From Phycisphaerales bacterium (GTDB taxonomy: Bacteria; Planctomycetota; Phycisphaerae; UBA1845): 64,000 nt of DNA. A model generated the notes under the pieces. That model ran no database searches and was not told where the DNA came from. It worked only from the letters and a program-made list of their open reading frames with translations. Below, in pieces: positions 51,594 through 60,700 of the stretch. The DNA is taken from the NCBI GenBank assembly GCA_020852275.1, contig JADZBE010000007.1:310001-374000 (forward strand), read 5' to 3'. The translations under genes were made by a program, and so were the position numbers. Position 1 is the stretch's first letter, and every line of letters starts with the position of its first letter.

Positions 51594-52832
51594 ATGGTCA
51601 CAACGACGGAAAAACAGATCGCCGTGGTCCAGATGGCGGGCGTGTGCAAGACGTTTCGCGATTTCTGGCGGCGTCCACGCGTGCCGGCCGTCACCGACCT
51701 GACGATGGACATCCACTCCGGCGAGATCTTCGGTCTGCTGGGACCCAACGGTTCCGGCAAGAGCACGACGATCAAGATGCTCCTGGGCCTGCTGTATCCA
51801 ACCAAGGGACGCATCGCGGTCTTTGGAAAGTCGCCGACGGATGTGGCGGTCAAGGCGCGCATCGGCTTCCTGCCGGAGGAGTCGTATCTGTACCGTTTTC
51901 TCGATGCGCGCGAGACGTTGGATTACTTCGGACGGTTGTTTCATCTGCCTCCGCTGGTGCGCGGCAAGCGGACGGAAATGCTGCTGGAGATGGTGGGTCT
52001 CAAGCACGAGGCCCGCCGCCCGATCGGCGAATACTCGAAGGGCATGGCGCGGCGGATTGGGCTGGCGCAGGCGCTGATCAACGATCCGGAGTTTCTTATT
52101 CTCGACGAGCCGACCTCCGGGCTGGACCCGATCGGAACGCGGCAGATCAAGGACCTGATCCGCGAGCTGGGCAAGCGCGGCAAGACGATCCTGCTGTCCA
52201 GCCACATGCTCGCGGATGTCGAGGACGTGTGCGACCGCGTGACCATTCTGTACGGCGGCCGTCAGCGCGCGGCCGGGCACATGGATGAGTTGCTCAGCGT
52301 GACGGACCGGACGCAGTTCATCACCGATCGGCTGTCGCACGCGACGGTCGAGGAGCTGCGGAAACTCGTGCGGCGGCTGGAAAACAAGGATATTCTAGAC
52401 GTTTCGGCGCCGCGCACCCGGCTGGAAGACTTCTTCGTTCAGATCGTGGAGGATGCGCGGCGCGCCAACGTGGCCACGTCGGGCGTGGCCGGCGCGGGCG
52501 AGGTTCCGGATTTTCTGGGATCGGGCGACGAGGACGACGGTCGTCAGGTGGTGGAGTCGCTCGTGTCCGCCTCCGCCGATCGTCTGGCGCCCGCTCCGGT
52601 GGCGCCGGCGGCGGCGAAGCCGGGATCGCATGAGGAGGGATCGAAACGCGTGCTGCAGGGTTTGATCGAAGCTTCCGATTCTCGCGCGACCGCACCTGGC
52701 GTGCCTCGTCCGGTTCAAGCAGACGAGACGGCACGGCCCGCTCCGCCACCGCTCAACGCCGACGCGGACGTGCTTGAGCAACTGCTGCGCGGCCGCCCCT
52801 CGCCTTCGCGGGAGGACGGGCCCAAGCCGTGA
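51594..52832 (+). CDS. ABC transporter ATPase with C-terminal extension
   Basis: A 412-aa ATP-binding subunit of the ABC-2 exporter class. Walker A GPNGSGKST (about 52-60), Q-loop FLPEESYLY, signature YSKGMARRIGLAQ, Walker B LILDEPTSGLDP, switch His in LLSSHML. About 150 residues past the domain form a Pro/Ala-rich, probably disordered tail ending DADVLEQLLRGRPSPS. Its TGA overlaps the ATG of the permease gene (TGATG), giving translational coupling. The Nod-I/Ccm-like exporter fold suggests substrate export across the inner membrane, substrate unknown. Confidence 0.9.
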   Translation: MVTTTEKQIAVVQMAGVCKTFRDFWRRPRVPAVTDLTMDIHSGEIFGLLGPNGSGKSTTIKMLLGLLYPTKGRIAVFGKSPTDVAVKARIGFLPEESYLYRFLDARETLDYFGRLFHLPPLVRGKRTEMLLEMVGLKHEARRPIGEYSKGMARRIGLAQALINDPEFLILDEPTSGLDPIGTRQIKDLIRELGKRGKTILLSSHMLADVEDVCDRVTILYGGRQRAAGHMDELLSVTDRTQFITDRLSHATVEELRKLVRRLENKDILDVSAPRTRLEDFFVQIVEDARRANVATSGVAGAGEVPDFLGSGDEDDGRQVVESLVSASADRLAPAPVAPAAAKPGSHEEGSKRVLQGLIEASDSRATAPGVPRPVQADETARPAPPPLNADADVLEQLLRGRPSPSREDGPKP

Positions 52833-54532
52833 TGGACGCCGCTTCAGCTCCGGTTCCCTCCGCTTCCTTGAGCCCGCTTCGAGCCGTATCCGGCGCGTGG
52901 AACGGCGCTGCGCGATGGGGGCGCCGCGTCGTGGATTCTACGCCGCTGGGTCGCACGGCCGCGGGGAGCGTGGCGCTGCACATGATCTCCGAGGGGCTGC
53001 GCATGAAGATCGCGCTGGTGTTTCTGGCGCTGATCGGCATGATCGTGCTGGCGCTTCCCTTCGCGGTGGAGGGGGACGGGTCGCTGACCGGCGCGGTGCA
53101 GAGCTACCTGTCCTTCAGCCTGGAGTTCACAGGCTTTTTTCTCGGCGTGCTGACGATCTTTCTGGCCCGCTCGATTTCGGACGAGCTGGTGAACCGTCAG
53201 TCTTTCCTGGTTTTCTCCAAGCCGATCGCGCGCTGGCAGTACCTGCTCGGCAAGTGGCTGGGCATTGCGCTCTTTAATTTCATCTTCCTGGGTTTCTCCT
53301 TTGGCTGCGTCTATGGGATGATGAAGTATCTCATAGCAACAAAGCCTCCCATTGAGGACAGTTATGCGATCGGCCTGACGCCCACGAGCAAGACTGATCT
53401 GGAGATTCTCAAGCAGAGGAAGGCAATTATCGAGACGAAGACGGATGAGAAGGCCAGTCCGGACCGACTGCGGCTGGTGAATGAGGTGCTGGTGGCCCGC
53501 CATGCGACGATGTTCAAGCTCCCGGACTTTGTGCCGTATGCGGAGGCGGAGTATGAGCAGCGGCTGCGGGAGGGGTTTTACAACAACATTGCCGAGCCGG
53601 TGGACCGGGCGACTGAAATTCAACGATTAACGAAGAAGCACGAGGCGCAATGGCGTATCGTGCATCCGCTGGACTCGCGCACGTTTGAGTTTGAGAACAT
53701 CTTGTGCAGCCGCTCTCCAGACGATTACATCCAGTTGCGCTACCGCACCGAAGTGCTCGACTATGCGCCGGACGAGGTCTTCCGGTCGATCTGGGTGTTT
53801 GGCGATCCCGACAAGGGCGGCACGCGGTACATGACGATGCCGCGGCACATGGTGGGGCGGTACCAGATCATTCGCGTGCCGTCCGATTGCGTCGCTCCCG
53901 ACGGGACGCTGACGGTGCAGTTCCAGAACGTCAATCCTTACGCCAACCCCGAATGGTACGAGGATCCTGAGCCGATCTTCTACAACTCGCTTGAAATCAC
54001 CAAGGACGGCATCAAGTGCTTGTTTGTCGTCGGATCGTTCGAGGGCAACCTGCTGCGGCTGTTCCTGTTGATGTTCTGGAAGCTGCTTTTTCTCGGCGCG
54101 CTGGCGGTGCTGATGACGAGCCTTTTTTCCTACCCCGTGGCGTGTTTGGCGTCGTTCGTGGTGTATGCGCTGGCCGGGCTGCGGGCGTTCATGTCCGAGT
54201 CGCTGGACCTGATGGACAAGAGCACTGCGCCGGTGTTCGGCGTGCTCGGATCGTTCCTCAAGGAGCTTTTCGGGGGAGATTTCGTCAAGGCTTCCGCGTC
54301 GTTTCAGACGCTGGCCATGGAATTTCTCAACGGTTTTCTCGGGCTGATGTTCAAGATCGTGCCGGATTTCAATGCCTTCGACGGCGTGGAGACGCTGGTC
54401 AATGGAGAGAACGTGACGCTCAAGTGGGTGCTGCTGGGCTTTTCGCAGCTTGTGCTCATTCAGGGCGGAATTGTGTTGGCTTTGGGGATGCTGTTGTTCT
54501 ATCGACGCGAGGTTTCCGAGACGTCGTTCTAG
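52832..54532 (+). CDS. ABC-2 permease with large periplasmic domain
   Basis: A 566-aa permease partner of the preceding ATPase. A cytoplasmic N-terminal stretch leads to membrane segments IALVFLALIGMIVLALPFAV (about 70) and LEFTGFFLGVLTIFLARSI then WLGIALFNFIFLGFSFGCVYG. About 220 residues (about 175-395) form a soluble, presumably extracytoplasmic domain. Then come four more membrane segments (LLFLGALAVLMTSLFSYPVACLASFVVYALAGL, LGFSQLVLIQGGIVLALGMLLFY) and RRE near the end. The large inserted domain separates it from plain ABC-2 permeases. The 45541 permease, on the other strand, shows the same type of opening and ends FNRREVG, like RREVSETSF here. Confidence 0.8.
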   Translation: MDAASAPVPSASLSPLRAVSGAWNGAARWGRRVVDSTPLGRTAAGSVALHMISEGLRMKIALVFLALIGMIVLALPFAVEGDGSLTGAVQSYLSFSLEFTGFFLGVLTIFLARSISDELVNRQSFLVFSKPIARWQYLLGKWLGIALFNFIFLGFSFGCVYGMMKYLIATKPPIEDSYAIGLTPTSKTDLEILKQRKAIIETKTDEKASPDRLRLVNEVLVARHATMFKLPDFVPYAEAEYEQRLREGFYNNIAEPVDRATEIQRLTKKHEAQWRIVHPLDSRTFEFENILCSRSPDDYIQLRYRTEVLDYAPDEVFRSIWVFGDPDKGGTRYMTMPRHMVGRYQIIRVPSDCVAPDGTLTVQFQNVNPYANPEWYEDPEPIFYNSLEITKDGIKCLFVVGSFEGNLLRLFLLMFWKLLFLGALAVLMTSLFSYPVACLASFVVYALAGLRAFMSESLDLMDKSTAPVFGVLGSFLKELFGGDFVKASASFQTLAMEFLNGFLGLMFKIVPDFNAFDGVETLVNGENVTLKWVLLGFSQLVLIQGGIVLALGMLLFYRREVSETSF

Positions 54533-54572
54533 GAGCCGCTCCACCGCCACCTGCGGCACCGGCATTCGATTG

Positions 54573-54636
54573 GCGTGTGTGTGGCACCGGTTTCCAACCG
54601 GTGTGTGAGTGTGGCACCGGTTTCCAACCTGTGCGG
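54573..54636. repeat. Two CACCGGTT-tcc-AACCGGTG hairpins
   Basis: First unit is perfect; the second has one stem change (AACCTGTG). Both are preceded by GTGTGGC or TGTGGC. They lie between the permease and TPR-like genes and would be in the shared transcript. A reading frame through them (from 54575) is not part of the gene. Confidence 0.8.
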
Positions 54637-54673
54637 ACAGGAATGGGCTGATCGGCAGGATTCGAAATTGGCA

Positions 54674-56653
54674 ATGTCATCGGGCGCGTCCATTCATTAC
54701 GTCCTGCCGGAGTACCTTGCGGCCCGCCGCGCGGCGCAGCGGAGGGACTGGCGCGTTTTGGCGCTGAGCTTGACCACCGCTGCGGCGTGCCTGATCGGCG
54801 CGGGGTTCGTCCTGGATCCGATTAATCGCATCCGCCGTGAGCGTCAGCTTGTATTGGACCAGGACTCCGTGCGCGGATTGCCCCCGGCGCTGGAGCTGGC
54901 CAGCAAACTCGGGCCGGTGCGGGCGCTGGCCATTGATGTGGCGTTCATCCGCTATGAGCGGCTCAAGGAGCAGGGCAAGAATTACGAGGCTTTCCAACTT
55001 GCGCGGATTCTGACCAGTCTCCAGCCGCGGTTCCCAGGTGTGTGGGCGTATAACTCATGGAACATGGCCTACAACATTTCCGTCGCGTATTACGCTCCCG
55101 AGGCGCGGTGGAAATGGGTGACCAACGGCATTCGGGAGCTGCGGGACAAAGGTCTGCAATACAATCCGCGCGAGATCACGCTTTACAAAGATCTGGCGTA
55201 CATCTATTGGCACAAGATCGCGGATTTTCTGGACGACGAGCACCTGGCGTACAAGCGCGCCCTGGCCGTGGAAATGGAAAGAGTGCTCGGCGAGCCGCCG
55301 GTGATGCTGTCGGCGGAGGAAGAGGCGGGGCTGTTCAAGAAGATCGCGGATGCGCCGCATGACTGGAATGCGTTTCTGCAGTCTGACCCTGAGGCTGCCG
55401 CCTTCGTTGCCCGTCTGAGTGACAAGGATATCGCTCTTTCGCCCGATCGCGTGCTGCTGGATTTCGTGGCGCGTCATCTGCGAAGGCAACGACGACTTTT
55501 TGAAGTGGCCGCGGAGAAGCCGGAAGCGGACGAGCAGTTTGTTAAGCGCCTGGCGTTCCTCACGGATCCGGCCCACGAGGGGGTGCTGAATCGCGTGCTG
55601 GCGGTCATACGCTCGCGCGTGCTGCGGGAGGAAATGCGACTGGATCCGCAGTGGATGCTGAAACTCATGGAGGAGTTCGGTCCGGTGGACTGGCGCGCGG
55701 CCTGGGCGCACGCGCTGTACTGGTCGAGTTACGGCGACATGAAAACGGAAGGGCGGTTCAACCTCAATCCGAACGATTCGATGAACACCGTCCGTTTTAT
55801 TTTTTTCGCGTTGCGATATGGTGAGACGCGCGGACGGCTCATCTTTGTTCCGAATTTTGACAAGCCGTTTGACTCGTATATCGACTTTCGGCCGGATACG
55901 CGGTTTATTCCTTACACGTTTCGTGCTTACCTCAAATACGGCGAAAAGCAATTCAAGGACGATCCGAGGTTTGAGGAAGGCACGGCGGGTCCGCAGTACC
56001 GCTCGGGATTCTTCAACTGGATCGAAGATTCGATCGGCAACCTGTTCCGCGAGGGTGGTGAATCCAACCTGAAGCTGGCGCAGGAGTTTCTCGATTACCT
56101 CCGTGAGCACAACCGCCACCCCAACGGCGGCATTCAGGAGCGATACATCCTTCCGCTGCGCGACTTCGTGTTCGGCAATATCAAAGAAGAACTGATGACG
56201 TACAAGCAGTCGGACGTCATCGTGCGCGGATTTATGGACTCAGCACTGGACAAGCTGGGCGGCGGAGATGTGGTGGGTTTCGAGGGCGACATGGACGCCG
56301 CGCGCATTTGTTATGACCACTACATGGCCGAAATGACCAGTGACGTGAAGGACCGCCGTCGTCTTCAGGCCTATGAGTTGATGTTCGCCGAGGAGACGCT
56401 GGGCTACTTCCAGGATACGCGGCGGCACGTGCTGATGAAGAAGTGGCTGTGGGATCGGATCGATCTCCGGTTGCAGCAGATGATCTGGGATGAGGCGCAG
56501 CCATACCTGGCTGAATGGTGCAAGCGGAACGATCCTCCGCTGGACGCGGCGAAGATGTTCCCGGAGCCGCCCGGCATGGAAGAGTTCCGCAAGGACGAGA
56601 TCTACCAGCGGTTTCGGCGGAACCCGACCGTGGAGGAGGGCGAGCGCAAGTAA
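54674..56653 (+). CDS. Membrane-anchored TPR-like protein of unknown function
   Basis: A 659-aa protein that I do not recognise by name. One N-terminal membrane segment (VLALSLTTAAACLIGAGFVL, about 28-47) is followed by an all-helical soluble region with TPR-like pairs, such as YERLKEQGKNYEAFQLARILTSLQPRFPGVWAYNSWNMAYNIS and later IYWHKIADFLDDEHLAYKRALAVEM. Many Tyr, Trp and Arg. No active-site motif. It closes the co-directional SPFH/ABC run, 141 bp after the permease, so it is plausibly the scaffold or substrate-recruiting part of that module. ATG 54674 (GAAATTGGCA before it is weak) is chosen to exclude the hairpin-encoded frame. Confidence 0.68.
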   Translation: MSSGASIHYVLPEYLAARRAAQRRDWRVLALSLTTAAACLIGAGFVLDPINRIRRERQLVLDQDSVRGLPPALELASKLGPVRALAIDVAFIRYERLKEQGKNYEAFQLARILTSLQPRFPGVWAYNSWNMAYNISVAYYAPEARWKWVTNGIRELRDKGLQYNPREITLYKDLAYIYWHKIADFLDDEHLAYKRALAVEMERVLGEPPVMLSAEEEAGLFKKIADAPHDWNAFLQSDPEAAAFVARLSDKDIALSPDRVLLDFVARHLRRQRRLFEVAAEKPEADEQFVKRLAFLTDPAHEGVLNRVLAVIRSRVLREEMRLDPQWMLKLMEEFGPVDWRAAWAHALYWSSYGDMKTEGRFNLNPNDSMNTVRFIFFALRYGETRGRLIFVPNFDKPFDSYIDFRPDTRFIPYTFRAYLKYGEKQFKDDPRFEEGTAGPQYRSGFFNWIEDSIGNLFREGGESNLKLAQEFLDYLREHNRHPNGGIQERYILPLRDFVFGNIKEELMTYKQSDVIVRGFMDSALDKLGGGDVVGFEGDMDAARICYDHYMAEMTSDVKDRRRLQAYELMFAEETLGYFQDTRRHVLMKKWLWDRIDLRLQQMIWDEAQPYLAEWCKRNDPPLDAAKMFPEPPGMEEFRKDEIYQRFRRNPTVEEGERK

Positions 56654-56710
56654 CGCCGACGCGCAATTTTCGCGCATGGATGCCGGGTTGCCCGTTGCTC
56701 CGCGACGAAA

Positions 56711-56740
56711 CTGGATTCCCGCCTGCGCGCGAATGACGAG
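56711..56740. repeat. Single ATTCCCGCG-type arm
   Basis: TGGATTCCCGCCTGCGCGCG with following AATGACG. A lone arm of the composite element after the TPR-like gene. Confidence 0.6.
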
Positions 56741-56895
56741 GTTGGGCGTGAACCGCGCATTGCCGGCGATTGAAGCAACGCCCCGCCTGGCTCAGGCACC
56801 TGCCGGCACAAGCTGCGCCCCCGCCGCCGAAACCTGCCGGATCGCGGCCTGAGCAACTGAAATCAAGCCCTGCCCCTTCCGATAGATGAGGCGAC

Positions 56896-57345
56896 ATGGC
56901 CGCCTCCTCGCACGCACAACACTACCTGCGCGAAGCCGTCCTGACTGCCACGCAGGAGCAGCTTCAGCTCATGCTCTACGACGGGGCGATCCGGTTCACG
57001 ATGCAGGGTCGTGATGCCCTGACGAAGAAAGACTTCGAGCGCGTCTTCGAGCATCTTTCGCGGGCCCAGAACATCGTGATGGAGATGTACAACGGGCTTA
57101 ACCACAAGGTGAACCCGGAGCTGTGCGAGCGCGTCGGGGCGTTGTACATGTTCATCTACCACAAGCTCGTTGACGGCAGCGCCCGCCACGACGTTCAGGC
57201 ACTGGACGACGCCCTGAAGATCCTGCGCATGGAACGCGAAACGTGGCAGATCCTCGTGGACAAGGTGGCCTCGGAGCGAGGGGAGGCGAACGCCGCCTTC
57301 GGGTCGGCGGCGCACGAACCCGGTAGCCTGTCAGTGGAGGTGTGA
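56896..57345 (+). CDS. fliS: Flagellar export chaperone FliS
   Basis: A 149-aa four-helix protein that binds the C-terminus of flagellin and keeps it unpolymerised. The signature YLREAVLTATQEQLQLMLYDGAIRFTMQGRDAL is at residues 10-42, and FEHLSRAQNIVMEMYNGLN, ALYMFIYHKLVDGSARHD and ILRMERETWQIL follow as in the family. The last 20 residues are an extra low-complexity tail. No other flagellar gene (fliD, fliC, flgM) is in the window, which is unusual because fliS normally follows fliD. Confidence 0.85.
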   Translation: MAASSHAQHYLREAVLTATQEQLQLMLYDGAIRFTMQGRDALTKKDFERVFEHLSRAQNIVMEMYNGLNHKVNPELCERVGALYMFIYHKLVDGSARHDVQALDDALKILRMERETWQILVDKVASERGEANAAFGSAAHEPGSLSVEV

Positions 57346-57769
57346 GCTGAGCAGCGGGGAGACGGAGCGTGCCTCCGCGCATTTCCGGCGTTTCTCGGCG
57401 GGGACCCAAGGCAACCGCACTCTGACCTCGGATCCTCGTGGCTGGGTCCGGTTTGCTTGCGGAGCCGTGGCGAGCCGGCGACTTCGGCGCACCCGGGTCG
57501 TCCACGGGTCCGCTGCTGCGGACCCGTGCCACGCGATGCGGATCCGTGACACCCGATGCGGATTCAAGGCAATCGAGTTCTTGTTTGACCGGCCTTGTTT
57601 TCCGCGGTAGCATCATTTCAATGATCCGCGCCATCGCCGCATTTCGGGTCCTCCTCATGGGCATGTGACCCGTCCTCCGTCGGCGTTCACGCCGAAATCG
57701 CGTATCATTCCCGCACTCGATCGTTGAAACAGGACATTCATGCTCTCCTTGCGCAGGAACGGCGGCCAC
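57346..57769. other. Spacer before metH with a strong hairpin
   Basis: 424 bp. Holds the 11-bp hairpin at 57503 and no supported gene. I looked for a SAM-I or cobalamin riboswitch before metH and could not recognise a conserved core. Confidence 0.5.
57503..57528. repeat. Hairpin CACGGGTCCGC-tgct-GCGGACCCGTG
   Basis: Perfect 11-bp stem, 4-nt loop, flanked by CCACG. The longest stem in the hairpin family, 240 bp upstream of metH. Confidence 0.75.
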
Positions 57770-60700
57770 ATGGAATCCAAGCTTCTTTCAACACTTCAGC
57801 AGCGCGTGCTCGTGCTGGACGGTGCAATGGGCACGTCCATCCACGCGCGCGACCTGACGCTGGCGGACTACGACGGGCATGAGAACTGCGTCGATGTCGT
57901 CTCGCTGACGCGCCCGGACGTGCTGCTGGACATTCATCGCTCGTTTCTGTCCGTCGGCTGCGACGCGGTGATGACCAACACGTTCGGCGCGAGCAAGCTT
58001 ACGCTGGGCGAGTTCGGCATCGCGGGGCAGACGTTTGAAATGAACCAGGCCGCCGCGCGCATCGCCCGCCGCGCCGCCGACGAGTTCAGCAAACCCGCAC
58101 AGCCGCGCTTCGTCGTCGGCTCGATGGGGCCCGGCACGCGGCTCATCACCCTCGGGCAGACCCACTGGGACGAGATGCTGGACAGTTACACGGAGCAGGC
58201 GCGCGGGCTGCTCGACGGCGGCGTGGACGCGCTGCTCGTGGAGACGTGCCAGGACATTCTGGAAGCGAAATGCGGCATCGTGGCGTGCATGGACGCGATG
58301 CGCGCGACAGGCCGCGCGGTCCCCATCTTCTGTACCGTGACCATTGAGACGACGGGGACGATGCTGCTGGGCACGGAAATCGCCGCGGCGGTGACGATGC
58401 TCAACGCGTACGATTCCGTTGCTGCCATCGGTCTGAACTGCGCCACCGGTCCGCAGGAGATGAGCGAGTACGTCCGCTACATTTCGCGCAACACGGACAA
58501 GCTGCTGCTCGTGCAACCCAACGCCGGGCTGCCGCAGCTCGTGGGTGGCAAGCCGCATTACGCGCTCACTCCGGCGGAGCTTGCTCGGTGGCTGAAGGAG
58601 TTTGTCGAGGCCGACGGCGTCAACCTGGTCGGCGGCTGCTGCGGGACGACGCCGCAGCACCTTGCAGCGGTGGTGGACGCGATGGGCCGGCGCGCGCCCG
58701 TGCCCCGCACCTTCGTGGTCGAGCCGTCGGTTTCGAGCCTGTACCAGTCCGTGACCCTGCGGCAGGACAACGACATTCTCGCCATCGGCGAACGCACCAA
58801 CGCCAACGGCTCGAAAAAATTCCGTGAGCTGCTCGCCGCGGGCGACCTCGACGGCATGGTGCAGATGGGCCGCGAGCAGGTGAAGCACGGGAGCCACTGC
58901 CTCGACGTCTGTGCGGCCTACGTGGGGCGCGACGAGACGGCGGACATGACGGCGCTGCTGCGGCGGTTCGTCACGGATGTGACGGTGCCGCTGGTGATCG
59001 ACAGCACGGAGACGAACGTGCTGGAGGCGGCGCTGAAGCTGGCGGGCGGGAAGTGCATCATCAACTCGATCAACCTCGAAGACGGCGAGCATCGCGCCGA
59101 TGGGGTCTGCGGCCTGGCGAAGCGTTACGGCGCGGCGCTGATTGCGCTGACGATCGACGAGGAGGGGATGGCCAAAGACGCGGAGCGCAAGGTCGCGGTC
59201 GCCCGCCGGATCCACGACATCGCGGTGAATCGGCACGGCGTGAAAGCATCGGACCTGATTTTCGACCCGCTGACGTTCACCGTCTGCACGGGCAACGAGG
59301 ACGACCGCAAGCTCGCGCTGGAAACGCTCAACGGTCTGCGGCGGATCAAGGCGGAGCTGCCGGGCGTGCACACGGTGCTCGGCGTTTCCAACGTCAGCTT
59401 CGGCGTCGCGCCGCCCATCCGCAAGGTCATCAACAGCGTCATGCTGCACCACGCGCGCGAGCACGGGCTGGACGCGGCCATTCTGCACGCGGCGGGCATC
59501 GAGCCGCTGTTCAAGATTCCGGAGGATCAGCGCCGCGTGGCGGAGGACCTGCTGTTCGATCGCCGGCGCGAGGGCTACGACCCGCTCACCGAATTGCTGA
59601 AGATGTTCGAGGCGAGCCGCGGACTTCAGTCCGCACGATCCGGCGAATCTCAGCGCGCCTCCGAGTCTGAAAAGCCCAAAGACATACGCGATCGCTTGAA
59701 GCGGCGCATCATCGACGGCGACCGCGTTGGGCTGGAGGACGACCTGGACGAGGCCATGACTACGTATCGCCCGCTCGACATCATCAACGAGATTCTCCTC
59801 GACGGCATGAAAACCGTGGGCGACCTGTTCGGGGCCGGGCAGATGCAACTGCCGTTCGTGTTGCAGTCGGCGGAGACGATGAAGGCGTCGGTCAAGCACC
59901 TCGAGCCGCACATGGACCGCGTGGATGGCGAGCAGAAAGGCACGATGGTGCTCGCCACGGTGCGCGGCGACGTACACGACATCGGCAAGAATCTCGTGGA
60001 CATCATCCTGACGAACAATGGCTACAAGGTCGTCAACCTCGGCATCAAGCAGCCGGTGGCCGCGATTATCGAGGCGTATGAGCAGCACAAGGCCGACGCG
60101 ATCGGCATGAGCGGGCTGCTGGTGAAATCGACAGTGGTGATGCGCGAGAATCTGGAAGTGCTCAACGAGCGGGGGCTGTCGCCGCACGTCATCCTGGGCG
60201 GGGCGGCGCTGACGCGCAAGTATGTGGAGGACGACTTGCGCGGCGTGTACGCCGGCGCCGTGGCGTATGCGAAGGATGCGTTTGAGGGTCTGCGACTGAT
60301 GGAGGAAATCGTCGAAGGGCGCTTCGAGGGGGCTGCGAAGCGATCGACCGAGTTCAGTGGGCGCGGGGGGTTGCCTTCGAGAGAGGTCGTGATTCCTTGC
60401 GCGGGGTCGCGCGGCGGGGGACTGCCACGAGGTGCGGACTTGCGTGATGCGGCATTGGCCGGGAGCGGCGAGCCCGCGCGGGCTGAAGTCCGCGGCTCGC
60501 TTCCGCCCATATCCGACATTTCGCGCGTCGAACCGGTTCCTCTCGCGCCATTCTGGGGATCGCGCGTCCTTGAGCATATTCCCATCAAGACGGTGCTCGC
60601 CTGGATCAATGAGAACATGCTCTTCCAGGTGCAATGGGGTTACAAGAAAAACCGGCGCAGTCCGGAAGAGTTCGCGCGCTATGTGAATGACGTTGTGAGA

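Noticed and set aside
49781-51862. 693-aa minus-strand frame opposite the SPFH and ABC genes
   Set aside because: Spans several real genes on the other strand; no domain.
57346-57769. Possible SAM or cobalamin riboswitch before metH
   Set aside because: No conserved core or switching hairpin could be seen; the only strong hairpin belongs to the dispersed repeat family.
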